Source: Leuctra nigra (Eukaryota; Arthropoda; Insecta; Plecoptera; Leuctridae). From it: a DNA stretch of 64,000 nucleotides. Positions within the stretch are counted from its first letter, which is position 1; every line of letters starts with the position of its first letter. The stretch spans positions 2,123,202-2,187,201 of the forward strand of contig OW203769.1 in NCBI GenBank assembly GCA_934045905.1, written 5' to 3'. Position numbers and translations under genes: made by a program. Shown here piece by piece: positions 36,150-49,264 of the stretch. The notes below the pieces were generated by a model. That model was not told the origin of the DNA, did no database searches, and saw nothing but the letters and a program-made list of their open reading frames with translations.

Positions 36150-36332
36150 AATTATAATAGGAAGGATTTAAGAACAATATTTTTTAATATTTTGTCCCAT
36201 TTGTTTCGTAGAGATTGAAATGTTCGCTGCGTTGATGCAAAGGTTTATCTTCACAACTGTTTCCAAGGTTTATAGAGCATTAAATTTCACTAAGGCTCGC
36301 TTATCAACGCGTTACACAGAGCGTTTTCTTAG
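36150..36332 (+). mobile_element. Family A 3' fragment
   Basis: It ends with GGCTCGCTTATCAACGCGTT, then ACACAGAGCGTTTTC and TTAG at 36329-36332, followed by T. It shares the wobble-stem variant seen in the mirrored arms. The upstream limit is uncertain. Confidence 0.5.
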
Positions 36333-36648
36333 TTATTGACGGAACTGTGGACCTACCTCAACAAACAACACTATAATGAAAGCGAAATAAATTACAACAT
36401 AATTACAATTGCAGCAGTATGAAGAGATATTGTCTCTATAAACTGGTTTTATAACATGTTGTAAACAATAATAAAACAACAAAATAATGACAACCGGAAA
36501 TTCTTAATGGCTGCACGCCGGTGTTTTCCCGAAAGTAAACAACACTTTGATTTGTTCAGCGGCTTGAGAATATTTACGCAGTGTTTTAAGATCTAGTACC
36601 TACAGCTTGGATGACCTAATGAAATGTGTTAAAATTCGGGACATGAAT

Positions 36649-39600
36649 CTAGTGGAGCGATCGCTCCACCCAGCCAAGTCGTACTGTACACTCACACTCA
36701 CTCAAATTTCCGTAAATGCCTAATAAACTGAGGAGCAGACCTACCACTTTTACTGTAAGCAATAACATGGCATTTTTGGTCTACTAGATCTCAAAATTTG
36801 TAAATCTCACATTATTGCGATTTTGTTCGCATATTTGGGAACAATAGGTTATTTCCTTTGTGAGCTAGAGGGCCGTGCAAACAGTGAAATATTACTCCCC
36901 TTTGAAAACTTATCTGCTTTTCTTCTTCTTCTTCTTCTTCTTCCTAAGATGATGATATCAGTGAACCCTATTGTGCAGGGCCACAGCCTAAACGGCTGGA
37001 CGGATCTATCTCACATTTTTACCATATGTGCAATTTTGGCGTCCGAGGTGCCTTTTTATAAAAACCAACCGGAAGCCGCCATTTTGAAACAGGAAGTAAC
37101 GTCATATCTCTAAAACGGCTAGACCGATCGAAATAAAATTAGCGCCAAATGATTCAGACGGTCATCTATGTGGAATATTAATAGTTAAAAAAGAAATGTA
37201 CTATTACCGAAACCGGAAATGACGTCATAAAAATGACAATATACTGAATCCTCACCTTATGTAATAAAATTTATATTCAAAAGACTTATAATGAAACATA
37301 ACATTATTGGAAACAAATTCTAGGTGGCAGTAATTTCAACCGCCATTTTAAAACCGGAAGTGATACCATATCTCGAAAACGGCTTGGCCGATTGGAGCGA
37401 TGCTTTCGAAATTGTTCATGGAATATCATTTTAAGCTTATATTTAGCAGCAAAAACAATTTTCTTAGTAATCAATTCGGAAATGGAGTAATTTTTTAAAA
37501 GAAAATAGTCATTAGACATAGACTTATAATGAAACATAACATTATTGGAAACAAATTCTAGGTGGCAGTAATTTCAACCGCCATTTTAAAACCGGAAGTG
37601 ATACCATATCTCGAAAACGGCTTGGCCGATTGGAGCGATGCTTTCGAAATTGTTCATGGAATATCATTTTAAGCTTACCTATATTTAGCAGTAAAAACAA
37701 TTTTCTTAGTAATCAATTCGGAAATGGAGTAATTTTTTAAAAGAAAATAGTCATTATTGCATCGATATGTGATTTAAGTTGTATGAATATGCTAAAAAAA
37801 GAAGTGATACCCCAGAAAAAAACACTTCGTGTAAAAAAGGCAGACAATTCTCGGTCAATTAAACAAAAGATAGAGGATGTAAAAAAAATCAGCACTGAAA
37901 AGGAGTGATATCAAAAATTGAGCCAAGTCATTGAAATTTCCAAATATTTAACCGTGCCTTGAAATATAAAACGTAAAACCACAGAGAAATACTTTAACAA
38001 GGACTTGGCGCATCGTTTTCTCCAAGACATATTCCATTCAAAGTTTGTGACACGTTCACATGGTACTACCACTATTTAGATATGTCTTGAATAAAGGAAC
38101 ACAACTTTTCAAATTAATATTAAACATCCAACAAAACATGTTCTATTTCCAATACTTGAAGCTTGTTGCATTATGTTGCAATAAATACAGAATAGCTATG
38201 CCTGGCTAAGCTATGTAATCATCGTTTCGTTGTAACATCAACCCCATAAAAAACACTCCGTGTAAAAATACCAGCCAAGTCTCTTCAATTAAAAAAAAAT
38301 AGAAGAAATCTAAAAATTCAGCACTGAAAAGTAGTGATATCAAAAAATTGGCCAAGTCAAAACTTTTCAAAAAATACTTGGCGCCTCGTGCATATAAATA
38401 GTATAGAAGTAGGCAGGAAATGAAATGTACTCATCAACACATGTCCTAAAAAAAACGATGCGCCAAGTATTTTTTGAAAAGTTTTGACTTGGCCAATTTT
38501 TTGATATCACTACTTTTCAGTGCTGAATTTTTAGATTTCTTCTATTTTTTTTTAATTGAAGAGACTTGGCTGGTATTTTTACACGGAGTGTTTTTTATGG
38601 GGATATCACTCCTTTTTTCAGTTTATTATTACAACTTGTAACATATTGTGGCACCAAAGATTATAATTCTTTTAAAAAATAAGATTTTGTGATTTGGTTG
38701 CTAAGAAAAGTTGTGCTTGTTACTGTGTTAATGCTATAAATGATATGTTACAAAGTATAGCAAAAGTTTCGTTCCAATCGGTCCAGCCGTTCTCGAGTTA
38801 CGGCATCACTTCCGGTTTTCAAAATGGCGGTTGACATCACTGCCACCTACAATTTGTATCTATAAATGTTATGTAACATTATAAGCCTTCTGAATATGTA
38901 GTTATTGATATAAGAGATGATTTTAGTCAGATTTGTCATTTTTATGACGTCATTTCCGGTTTAGGTTATAGAACATTTCTTCTTTCACTATTGGTATTCC
39001 TTAAAGATGACCTTCTAAATCGAATGGCGCTAATTTCGTTCTAATCGGTCCAGCCGTTTTTGATATATGACGTCACTTCCGGTTTAAAAATGGCGGCACA
39101 AAAAATTTATAAGAACAAAGGTATCATCAGACGCCAAAAGTGCACATGTGGTAAAATTTTCATATCGATCGGTTCAGCCGTTTAGGCTGTGGCGGTGATA
39201 GCAACGTTTCCTGATATCTGAATCATCATCATCAGATAGCTTTTAAAAGGGGTGTAATTTCACTGTTTTCACGGCCCTCTAGCACCCAAACGGCATAACG
39301 TATTGTTCCCAAATTTGGTATATGTTGTCAGGTGGGCCCTAGCTCGAAATTAAGTTATTTCGCAACAATGTGAGATTTCCCAATTTTGAGATCCAGTAGG
39401 CCGAAAATGCCATGTTGTTGCTTACAGTAAAAGTGTTTGGTCTGCTCCTCAGTTTATTATGCATTTACGGTATGTTGAGTGAGTGTGAGTGTATAGTACG
39501 ACTTGGCTGGGTGGAGCGACCGCTCCACTAGATATAATTCAGTATCATACTTAAAATCTCTCATAAAATGAGTTACATATCATAAACTATACGCAGAAGT

Positions 39601-40296
39601 CATATTGAGTTTCTATTCAAATTTTCAATTTTAAATATCTAACACTTCAAAAGTGTCTAACGGGTTCCATTAGATAGTAGTGCGTACGATTTGAGCAAGT
39701 TGACTCAGTCTACAACCCTCTATACTTGCACTGTGGATGACAGGGTTAGATCCTTTTGGCAACCTTGAACTTGAACTTGAACGTGTTTCAACACGTTTCA
39801 TGATTTCCCTCAGATGCAATTGAGAAGGTACTTGACTATTATTATCTATAAGGAAGAGTGGCATATGATATATTATACGAGTCCACTTTCCTGCCATTGA
39901 ATCCATCCGCCATTGAAATTACTCATCTACTATACCAAGAAATGTATAATCTATCGTCATTACAATATAACAAAACAGCCATTTAGTATAGTAGGTATCA
40001 TAAAGTAGCATGATGCGTCGATACTGACTCTAATAGATAGAGGAAATTGTACTTGTTGTATAGTTGTTTATTTAAAAAAAAACGATACGCCAAGTCCTTT
40101 TAAAAGTCTCTCTCTCTAAAAGTCTCTGTGGGTTACGTTTTTTATTTCAAGGCACCATTAAATATTTGGAAATTTCAATGACTTGGCTCAATTTTTGATA
40201 TCACTCCTTAACAGTGCTGAATTTTTTATTTCCTATATTTTTTTTAGTTTTCCGAGACTTGGCTGCCTTTTTTACACGGAGTGTTTTTTGGGGGGA
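36649..40296 (-). mobile_element. Family B composite element split by another family B copy
   Basis: The CTAG hairpin is at 36649. Then come the 3' domain, a (TTC)n run at 36917-36940, monomers near 37075, 37210 and 37340, and a roughly 170-bp direct duplication (37280-37500 repeated at 37520-37745). A longer variety of foldback follows, with arms at 37808-38020 and 40078-40296. Between these arms sits the complete copy at 38242-39531. The foldback arms match those at 59177-59370 and 60360-60544. Confidence 0.75.
38242..39531 (+). mobile_element. Family B composite element nested in family B
   Basis: It runs from CCCCATAAAAAACACTCCG to CTAG at 39531, followed by AT. It is close to identical to 52168-53456 and to the reverse complement of 30607-31894. 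The comparable uninterrupted sequence at about 59575-59610 (CAACATAATTAAG) shows the target. It is inserted in opposite orientation to its host element. Confidence 0.85.
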
Positions 40297-40565
40297 TTAT
40301 CTTTAGTCCAAGAAATGCAATCGCGAAGGAAAACTTTGTATCGTGTTCCCCCTCAGTTCTTGTTGATCTGGGACACCCCAGCCATGAGAAAATTAATTTT
40401 TATTCAAATCAACTCCTACGAAACACGATCCAATCAGTCAAAGATACACCCTGGGCTAAATGAATAACATGCCCATGTGCCGTGAATGATACATAATACT
40501 TTTCGATCAATCTAAGTTGACAGGTACCTATTAATACTGGATCTTATTAGGTTGAAAATGGGTAA

Positions 40566-41696
40566 AATAATGTTCAAAAACTAAACATCCTTAACCAATT
40601 TGTCTGGCCTAAACTTATCTATCCCCTTCAATGCGCACCGATACCTCAGCTTTCTACGAAATTCCTAGAAGACATCGATATGATCATGCGTAGCGCAGTG
40701 AAAGAGATCATCGGGCTACCTGGCGACACTCCAACAGCTTTCATATACGCTCCGAGGAAATTTCGTGGACTAGGCATAATGCGGGCAACCTGGGAGGCAC
40801 ACGTACAGCACTTCAACATATGTAAAAAGTTGATGACAGTCGAAGACAGATTGATTGACGTGGTTCGAGACCTTCCAGCTGAAAAGACAAAGTGTATTGC
40901 TGACCTTGGCCTTGCACTCGATGCTACCGATGAGCGTGTCTCCGGTCGATCTCTACGTGATGCCCTGCGGCTGTCAGCATTCAACGATTGGGCGAAGCTT
41001 CCTCAGAAAGGCAAAGGGGTTGGAATGTACGCAGAAACTCCACGATCAAACAAATGGGTGTACGCGAAGAAAGGTCTATCATCATCTGAATGGACAAACT
41101 CCATCAAAATGTCCTGCAACGTAGCAGCAGTCCGTGCAGTCCCCGGCAGATCACCCAACACTAACCGTTGTCGTAATATAAACTGCAACGAGATCGAAAC
41201 AATTGCACATGTGTTGGGGAAATGCAACAAGGGAGAACTGTTACGGAACACACGCCACCATGCTGTTCGGACAACCATTGCAGACGCATTTCGTCGACAG
41301 AAGCGCTGGGAAGTACACGAGGAAGTTTCATGTATTGCAGCTGATGGATCGACACGTCGAGCGGACATTATAGCCATAAGATCTGACAGGAAGCAAGCAC
41401 TGATCTTGGATCCCACCATCCGATTCGAGCAAGGTGAAAAACACGCTGAGGACGTTGATGAAGAAAAGAAAAGGATCTACGAGCCATGCATTGAAGATCT
41501 TGCAAGACGCTACAAAGTTCCAGCTGAAAACTGGGAAGTCATTGGCCTCCTCGTAGGAGCAAGAGCAGCAATCCCATCTTTCTTCACGGCCTTTCTCAAA
41601 CGATTTTCGGTTCCCCTCAGTACTTTAGATGTAATAGTTCCCTCAGTCCTCAAACACTCAATCTCCATCCTACACAACCACCTCTACAATAATTAG
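40566..41696 (+). pseudogene. R2-like non-LTR retrotransposon, C-terminal part of the ORF
   Basis: The open frame begins after a stop at 40563 and ends at a TAG at 41694. It reads VWPKLIYPLQC..PQLSTKFLEDIDMIMRS with the AVKEIIGLPGDTPTAFIYAP pattern that follows the RT domain in R2 elements. A CCHC knuckle, C-x4-C-x7-H-x4-C (C164, C169, H177, C182 counted from the Met at 40680), follows. Then comes the restriction-like endonuclease region RRADIIAIRSDRKQALILD, with acidic residues D229 and D244, and the terminal IGLLVGARAA. R2 proteins cut a target (rDNA in classical R2) and prime reverse transcription. The RT domain is missing, as expected of a 5'-truncated insertion, but the remaining 370 codons are intact, so it is young. 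Confidence 0.85.
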
Positions 41697-41935
41697 TAAA
41701 TATACACCTTTAGTAATAGTTAGGTTAGGATAGACGTTTAGTTTAGATATTATGTATCTCTGTATAAAACATGTCAAAAAGTAAATGTAAGCATAAAAAG
41801 TAACAATGTAACCATAGCATATCTTCTTAGTCCTATTATTATACAATTGTAAATTTTATTGATTAGTACGCTAGACCTGAATGGTCAACCATGTATGTTG
41901 GAAAGCCGTCAATAAATATGATTTTCTCAGTGATC
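41697..41935 (+). other. Probable 3' UTR of the R2-like element
   Basis: AT-rich sequence after the stop, with AATAAA near 41911. The exact 3' junction is not visible. Family A sequence begins at about 41963. Confidence 0.4.
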
Positions 41936-41962
41936 ACATGGAAAGTAGATTTTTTAATTAAT

Positions 41963-43130
41963 TGACCGAGCGAAGCGCGGGACGTCTTTTGGCTCTTTTG
42001 GCACTGACCTCTGCCTTTTTTTGGTAACTTAGGGTATACAGGTCCCAGTTTTTATTTGATCGATCTGAAATTTGGCACGCGTACGGACCATTTCTCAACA
42101 CACCCGCCGCGTATAGGCCCGGACTTATTTTAATTTCGCTACCAAATGTAGTGCATTTTATCGCGAAACACATCGCGAAATTTGATTAAATTCTCTTTGA
42201 TTATTTTTTGTTTTATATGCATATATTCATTCAATCCAAATTTTCGGACCCCTTGCAACCCCCCCCCCCCCCCTCCCCCCGGGCAACAACATCGAAGTTA
42301 TGCCAATGATATGAGTGTTCATTTGTATCTCCCTTCGAGATCCTAATCTATTACGTAAACCGAAATACGTGTTTCTGGATGCTATATTTACGGGACAGTC
42401 AGTCTGGATTTACGGGACTAATTCTCGTATTGTCTGCACTAATGAACGGCGCCCCGCCTGGCGCACACGTCTGTACACCTTGATCTCGGAGAAGTAAAGA
42501 CAAATGAACACGTTGGAGGTGTTGTAAGGTGTTAGTTGCTGGGCAGAAGCTGGCGGCGGGACCCGACGACCTTACAGTTGGTACACCTCGCTGGTGGGGG
42601 TCAATTATGTTCTAATTACTCTCCTCCGTTGATTGGTAGGCCCGTGAAACAGCAGCAAGGTCACGGGAATTAAATCACACGTTGCTATGGTTTCTGAGAT
42701 TCCATGTGAAATTGTCTTGATTACATATTATTAAAGTACTTAATGCGGGTGAGCCTATAGTAAAATTGTGTCATTTTTAGGCTATAAAGATGGTAATCCG
42801 ATTATTTTGTATCGATTAAACATGAACTTATTTTAGTATACAGAAGGACGCAATCAGGACATAAATTGACGACATTACCAATGTGAGCTATTTCAAAAGC
42901 TAAACTCTAAATCTAATTAATTTTCCTATACCTCATTAATTATATCTTCATATTCTGAAGACACAAACTCAATGAAGTCGAGAGTTGCTTACAAAACAGA
43001 GAGACAATTTGAAAACACTGCCATTCAACAATGGTTACAAATATTTTACCAGTATATACCAATATTTTGATAAAATCATTTTGATAAAAAAAGATAAAAC
43101 AAAACTGTCTAGATTATATGATCTAGACAA
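41963..43130 (+). mobile_element. Family A 5' end fragment
   Basis: GACCGAGCGAAGCGCGGGACG, split as GACCGAGCGAAG and CGCGGGACG, begins the 5' domain. It is followed by TTTTGGCACTGACC, a T run and GATCTGAAATTTGGCAC. The same word order occurs at 43131 and 62783, and on the minus strand from 59163. A poly-C tract lies near 42260. The rest (42300-43100) is unassigned; the 60-codon frame at 42315 has no support. Confidence 0.55.
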
Positions 43131-44196
43131 TTGGCCGAGATAACGGGCGACTCCTTTTGGATATTTTGGCACGGACCTTTTTTTGCTTTTTGCTGTTACT
43201 GAGGTTATACAGGTCACAGATTTTCTTCGATCGAGCTGAAATTTTGCACACATGTACGGACTTTTTATGGGCGTAGCAAATCTTTTTTTTAAATCCGCTG
43301 ATTGGTTTAAATTTTAAAATACTATCTTTCGATTGGTTTTCCGATCAATTTGAAATTTTGGAAAGTCTTTAGGACCAACATTGCCCTCAATCTTACAAAG
43401 TTTCAGCCTAATCCTCCCATTGGTTAAAATTTAAAACCATCTTTCATGTGATTTGTTAAATTTAAACTAGAACCGATTGACCGATGAACTTCAAACTTCG
43501 CATGGCCATTGGTACCAACATTTTGGGTATATTTTGTGTAAAATTTATCAGCCTAATCTGTCGTTATTTTCAAAAGTGTTTGTCATTTTAAGGACATTTT
43601 ATTCTATAATCTTGAAATATTAAAAAAAAATGTATACCAAATTTGCATCCCTGCCTTCTTGATGCTTCAGTTCCAAGGCCTGTAGAGCAGCTGATCAAGC
43701 GAGAATAGCGAGCGTCTCCACTTTAAACTTTGTCACGAATCTATATTTTTTGTTTTTATTTGTGTATATGGCGTCTCCTGCCCAACGCAGTAACGGATCA
43801 GGCCATGTTTTTCACAAAACTTATATTGCTATTCTGTTTATGGTCAAAATGATTTTCAGCAAGTTCGGTTCATTGGTTTCATCGGAAATTGGATTTATGT
43901 TATTTAGTTATCATTACCATAACAATGAAATGTTTTACGAGAGTTTACAAAATACCTATTGGACTGCAAATTTCTGTAGTAGGTACTTCCTGGACACAGT
44001 AAAATTTGTTTTTAAACAATTACATTTCGTCTTGGACATTGCAATCTTTCCAGTTTCCGAAGATGATCTGAACTCAAATGTGATTCTGAAAGTGATTATT
44101 CAGGGATTCTTTACGGAATTTCGGTTAGATCATGGTTCGATTTGCTGCACATACCAGTGCTCGCTCATCAACGCGTTACACTGAGCTTTTTTCTAG
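43131..44196 (+). mobile_element. Family A (Helentron-like) element abutting satellite array 2
   Basis: The 5' domain is at 43131 (GGCCGAGATAACGGGCGACT). The interior aligns with 62990-63370 over more than 350 bp. The 3' hairpin at 44157-44196 ends TTTTTTCTAG. It is followed without any spacer by TCGTCACAACAAG, the first base of the satellite. The 144-codon frame at 43750-44184 runs into the hairpin and is Phe/Ile-rich, so it is not regarded as a gene. Confidence 0.7.
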
Positions 44197-47100
44197 TCGT
44201 CACAACAAGTCTCTTGCCCGTGATGACATGTTGAGCACGCGTTCACCTTGATGGCCTGCAAGATCGCGTCTGGTCGGCTATAAGACAGTGCTCGCTCATC
44301 AACGCGTTACACTGAGCGTTTTCCTAGTCGTCACAACAAGTCTCTTGCCCGTGATGACATGTTGAGCACGCGTTCACCTTGATGGCCTGCAAGATCGCGT
44401 CTGGTCGGCTATAAGACAGTGCTCGCTCATCAACGCGTTACACTGAGCGTTTTCCTAGTCGTCACAACAAGTCTCTTGCCCGTGATGACATGTTGAGCAC
44501 GCGTTCACCTTGATGGCCTGCAAGATCGCGTCTGGTCGGCTATAAGACAGTGCTCGCTCATCAACGCGTTACACTGAGCGTTTTCCTAGTCGTCACAACA
44601 AGTCTCTTGCCCGTGATGACATGTTGAGCACGCGTTCACCTTGATGGCCTGCAAGATCGCGTCTGGTCGGCTATAAGACAGTGCTCGCTCATCAACGCGT
44701 TACACTGAGCGTTTTCCTAGTCGTCACAACAAGTCTCTTGCCCGTGATGACATGTTGAGCACGCGTTCACCTTGATGGCCTGCAAGATCGCGTCTGGTCG
44801 GCTATAAGACAGTGCTCGCTCATCAACGCGTTACACTGAGCGTTTTCCTAGTCGTCACAACAAGTCTCTTGCCCGTGATGACATGTTGAGCACGCGTTCA
44901 CCTTGATGGCCTGCAAGATCGCGTCTGGTCGGCTATAAGACAGTGCTCGCTCATCAACGCGTTACACTGAGCGTTTTCCTAGTCGTCACAACAAGTCTCT
45001 TGCCCGTGATGACATGTTGAGCACGCGTTCACCTTGATGGCCTGCAAGATCGCGTCTGGTCGGCTATAAGACAGTGCTCGCTCATCAACGCGTTACACTG
45101 AGCGTTTTCCTAGTCGTCACAACAAGTCTCTTGCCCGTGATGACATGTTGAGCACGCGTTCACCTTGATGGCCTGCAAGATCGCGTCTGGTCGGCTATAA
45201 GACAGTGCTCGCTCATCAACGCGTTACACTGAGCGTTTTCCTAGTCGTCACAACAAGTCTCTTGCCCGTGATGACATGTTGAGCACGCGTTCACCTTGAT
45301 GGCCTGCAAGATCGCGTCTGGTCGGCTATAAGACAGTGCTCGCTCATCAACGCGTTACACTGAGCGTTTTCCTAGTCGTCACAACAAGTCTCTTGCCCGT
45401 GATGACATGTTGAGCACGCGTTCACCTTGATGGCCTGCAAGATCGCGTCTGGTCGGCTATAAGACAGTGCTCGCTCATCAACGCGTTACACTGAGCGTTT
45501 TCCTAGTCGTCACAACAAGTCTCTTGCCCGTGATGACATGTTGAGCACGCGTTCACCTTGATGGCCTGCAAGATCGCGTCTGGTCGGCTATAAGACAGTG
45601 CTCGCTCATCAACGCGTTACACTGAGCGTTTTCCTAGTCGTCACAACAAGTCTCTTGCCCGTGATGACATGTTGAGCACGCGTTCACCTTGATGGCCTGC
45701 AAGATCGCGTCTGGTCGGCTATAAGACAGTGCTCGCTCATCAACGCGTTACACTGAGCGTTTTCCTAGTCGTCACAACAAGTCTCTTGCCCGTGATGACA
45801 TGTTGAGCACGCGTTCACCTTGATGGCCTGCAAGATCGCGTCTGGTCGGCTATAAGACAGTGCTCGCTCATCAACGCGTTACACTGAGCGTTTTCCTAGT
45901 CGTCACAACAAGTCTCTTGCCCGTGATGACATGTTGAGCACGCGTTCACCTTGATGGCCTGCAAGATCGCGTCTGGTCGGCTATAAGACAGTGCTCGCTC
46001 ATCAACGCGTTACACTGAGCGTTTTCCTAGTCGTCACAACAAGTCTCTTGCCCGTGATGACATGTTGAGCACGCGTTCACCTTGATGGCCTGCAAGATCG
46101 CGTCTGGTCGGCTATAAGACAGTGCTCGCTCATCAACGCGTTACACTGAGCGTTTTCCTAGTCGTCACAACAAGTCTCTTGCCCGTGATGACATGTTGAG
46201 CACGCGTTCACCTTGATGGCCTGCAAGATCGCGTCTGGTCGGCTATAAGACAGTGCTCGCTCATCAACGCGTTACACTGAGCGTTTTCCTAGTCGTCACA
46301 ACAAGTCTCTTGCCCGTGATGACATGTTGAGCACGCGTTCACCTTGATGGCCTGCAAGATCGCGTCTGGTCGGCTATAAGACAGTGCTCGCTCATCAACG
46401 CGTTACACTGAGCGTTTTCCTAGTCGTCACAACAAGTCTCTTGCCCGTGATGACATGTTGAGCACGCGTTCACCTTGATGGCCTGCAAGATCGCGTCTGG
46501 TCGGCTATAAGACAGTGCTCGCTCATCAACGCGTTACACTGAGCGTTTTCCTAGTCGTCACAACAAGTCTCTTGCCCGTGATGACATGTTGAGCACGCGT
46601 TCACCTTGATGGCCTGCAAGATCGCGTCTGGTCGGCTATAAGACAGTGCTCGCTCATCAACGCGTTACACTGAGCGTTTTCCTAGTCGTCACAACAAGTC
46701 TCTTGCCCGTGATGACATGTTGAGCACGCGTTCACCTTGATGGCCTGCAAGATCGCGTCTGGTCGGCTATAAGACAGTGCTCGCTCATCAACGCGTTACA
46801 CTGAGCGTTTTCCTAGTCGTCACAACAAGTCTCTTGCCCGTGATGACATGTTGAGCACGCGTTCACCTTGATGGCCTGCAAGATCGCGTCTGGTCGGCTA
46901 TAAGACAGTGCTCGCTCATCAACGCGTTACACTGAGCGTTTTCCTAGTCGTCACAACAAGTCTCTTGCCCGTGATGACATGTTGAGCACGCGTTCACCTT
47001 GATGGCCTGCAAGATCGCGTCTGGTCGGCTATAAGACAGTGCTCGCTCATCAACGCGTTACACTGAGCGTTTTCCTAGTCGTCACAACAAGTCTCTTGCC

Positions 47101-49264
47101 CGTGATGACATGTTGAGCACGCGTTCACCTTGATGGCCTGCAAGATCGCGTCTGGTCGGCTATAAGACAGTGCTCGCTCATCAACGCGTTACACTGAGCG
47201 TTTTCCTAGTCGTCACAACAAGTCTCTTGCCCGTGATGACATGTTGAGCACGCGTTCACCTTGATGGCCTGCAAGATCGCGTCTGGTCGGCTATAAGACA
47301 GTGCTCGCTCATCAACGCGTTACACTGAGCGTTTTCCTAGTCGTCACAACAAGTCTCTTGCCCGTGATGACATGTTGAGCACGCGTTCACCTTGATGGCC
47401 TGCAAGATCGCGTCTGGTCGGCTATAAGACAGTGCTCGCTCATCAACGCGTTACACTGAGCGTTTTCCTAGTCGTCACAACAAGTCTCTTGCCCGTGATG
47501 ACATGTTGAGCACGCGTTCACCTTGATGGCCTGCAAGATCGCGTCTGGTCGGCTATAAGACAGTGCTCGCTCATCAACGCGTTACACTGAGCGTTTTCCT
47601 AGTCGTCACAACAAGTCTCTTGCCCGTGATGACATGTTGAGCACGCGTTCACCTTGATGGCCTGCAAGATCGCGTCTGGTCGGCTATAAGACAGTGCTCG
47701 CTCATCAACGCGTTACACTGAGCGTTTTCCTAGTCGTCACAACAAGTCTCTTGCCCGTGATGACATGTTGAGCACGCGTTCACCTTGATGGCCTGCAAGA
47801 TCGCGTCTGGTCGGCTATAAGACAGTGCTCGCTCATCAACGCGTTACACTGAGCGTTTTCCTAGTCGTCACAACAAGTCTCTTGCCCGTGATGACATGTT
47901 GAGCACGCGTTCACCTTGATGGCCTGCAAGATCGCGTCTGGTCGGCTATAAGACAGTGCTCGCTCATCAACGCGTTACACTGAGCGTTTTCCTAGTCGTC
48001 ACAACAAGTCTCTTGCCCGTGATGACATGTTGAGCACGCGTTCACCTTGATGGCCTGCAAGATCGCGTCTGGTCGGCTATAAGACAGTGCTCGCTCATCA
48101 ACGCGTTACACTGAGCGTTTTCCTAGTCGTCACAACAAGTCTCTTGCCCGTGATGACATGTTGAGCACGCGTTCACCTTGATGGCCTGCAAGATCGCGTC
48201 TGGTCGGCTATAAGACAGTGCTCGCTCATCAACGCGTTACACTGAGCGTTTTCCTAGTCGTCACAACAAGTCTCTTGCCCGTGATGACATGTTGAGCACG
48301 CGTTCACCTTGATGGCCTGCAAGATCGCGTCTGGTCGGCTATAAGACAGTGCTCGCTCATCAACGCGTTACACTGAGCGTTTTCCTAGTCGTCACAACAA
48401 GTCTCTTGCCCGTGATGACATGTTGAGCACGCGTTCACCTTGATGGCCTGCAAGATCGCGTCTGGTCGGCTATAAGACAGTGCTCGCTCATCAACGCGTT
48501 ACACTGAGCGTTTTCCTAGTCGTCACAACAAGTCTCTTGCCCGTGATGACATGTTGAGCACGCGTTCACCTTGATGGCCTGCAAGATCGCGTCTGGTCGG
48601 CTATAAGACAGTGCTCGCTCATCAACGCGTTACACTGAGCGTTTTCCTAGTCGTCACAACAAGTCTCTTGCCCGTGATGACATGTTGAGCACGCGTTCAC
48701 CTTGATGGCCTGCAAGATCGCGTCTGGTCGGCTATAAGACAGTGCTCGCTCATCAACGCGTTACACTGAGCGTTTTCCTAGTCGTCACAACAAGTCTCTT
48801 GCCCGTGATGACATGTTGAGCACGCGTTCACCTTGATGGCCTGCAAGATCGCGTCTGGTCGGCTATAAGACAGTGCTCGCTCATCAACGCGTTACACTGA
48901 GCGTTTTCCTAGTCGTCACAACAAGTCTCTTGCCCGTGATGACATGTTGAGCACGCGTTCACCTTGATGGCCTGCAAGATCGCGTCTGGTCGGCTATAAG
49001 ACAGTGCTCGCTCATCAACGCGTTACACTGAGCGTTTTCCTAGTCGTCACAACAAGTCTCTTGCCCGTGATGACATGTTGAGCACGCGTTCACCTTGATG
49101 GCCTGCAAGATCGCGTCTGGTCGGCTATAAGACAGTGCTCGCTCATCAACGCGTTACACTGAGCGTTTTCCTAGTCGTCACAACAAGTCTCTTGCCCGTG
49201 ATGACATGTTGAGCACGCGTTCACCTTGATGGCCTGCAAGATCGCGTCTGGTCGGCTATAAGAC
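44197..49264 (+). repeat. 131-bp satellite array 2 (38 full units)
   Basis: The hairpin word GTGCTCGC occurs at 44157 and then every 131 bp to 49135. That is the element's own end plus 38 unit ends, after which a last unit stops at TATAAGAC, short of the hairpin. The units look identical to one another and to array 1 (opposite strand). Each unit starts TC, ends CTAG, and has the 6-bp stem CGCTCA/TGAGCG enclosing AACGCGTT. Confidence 0.95.

Noticed and set aside
43750..44184. 144-codon open frame
   Set aside because: It reads through a noncoding family A element into its terminal hairpin and shows no domain or coding signature.
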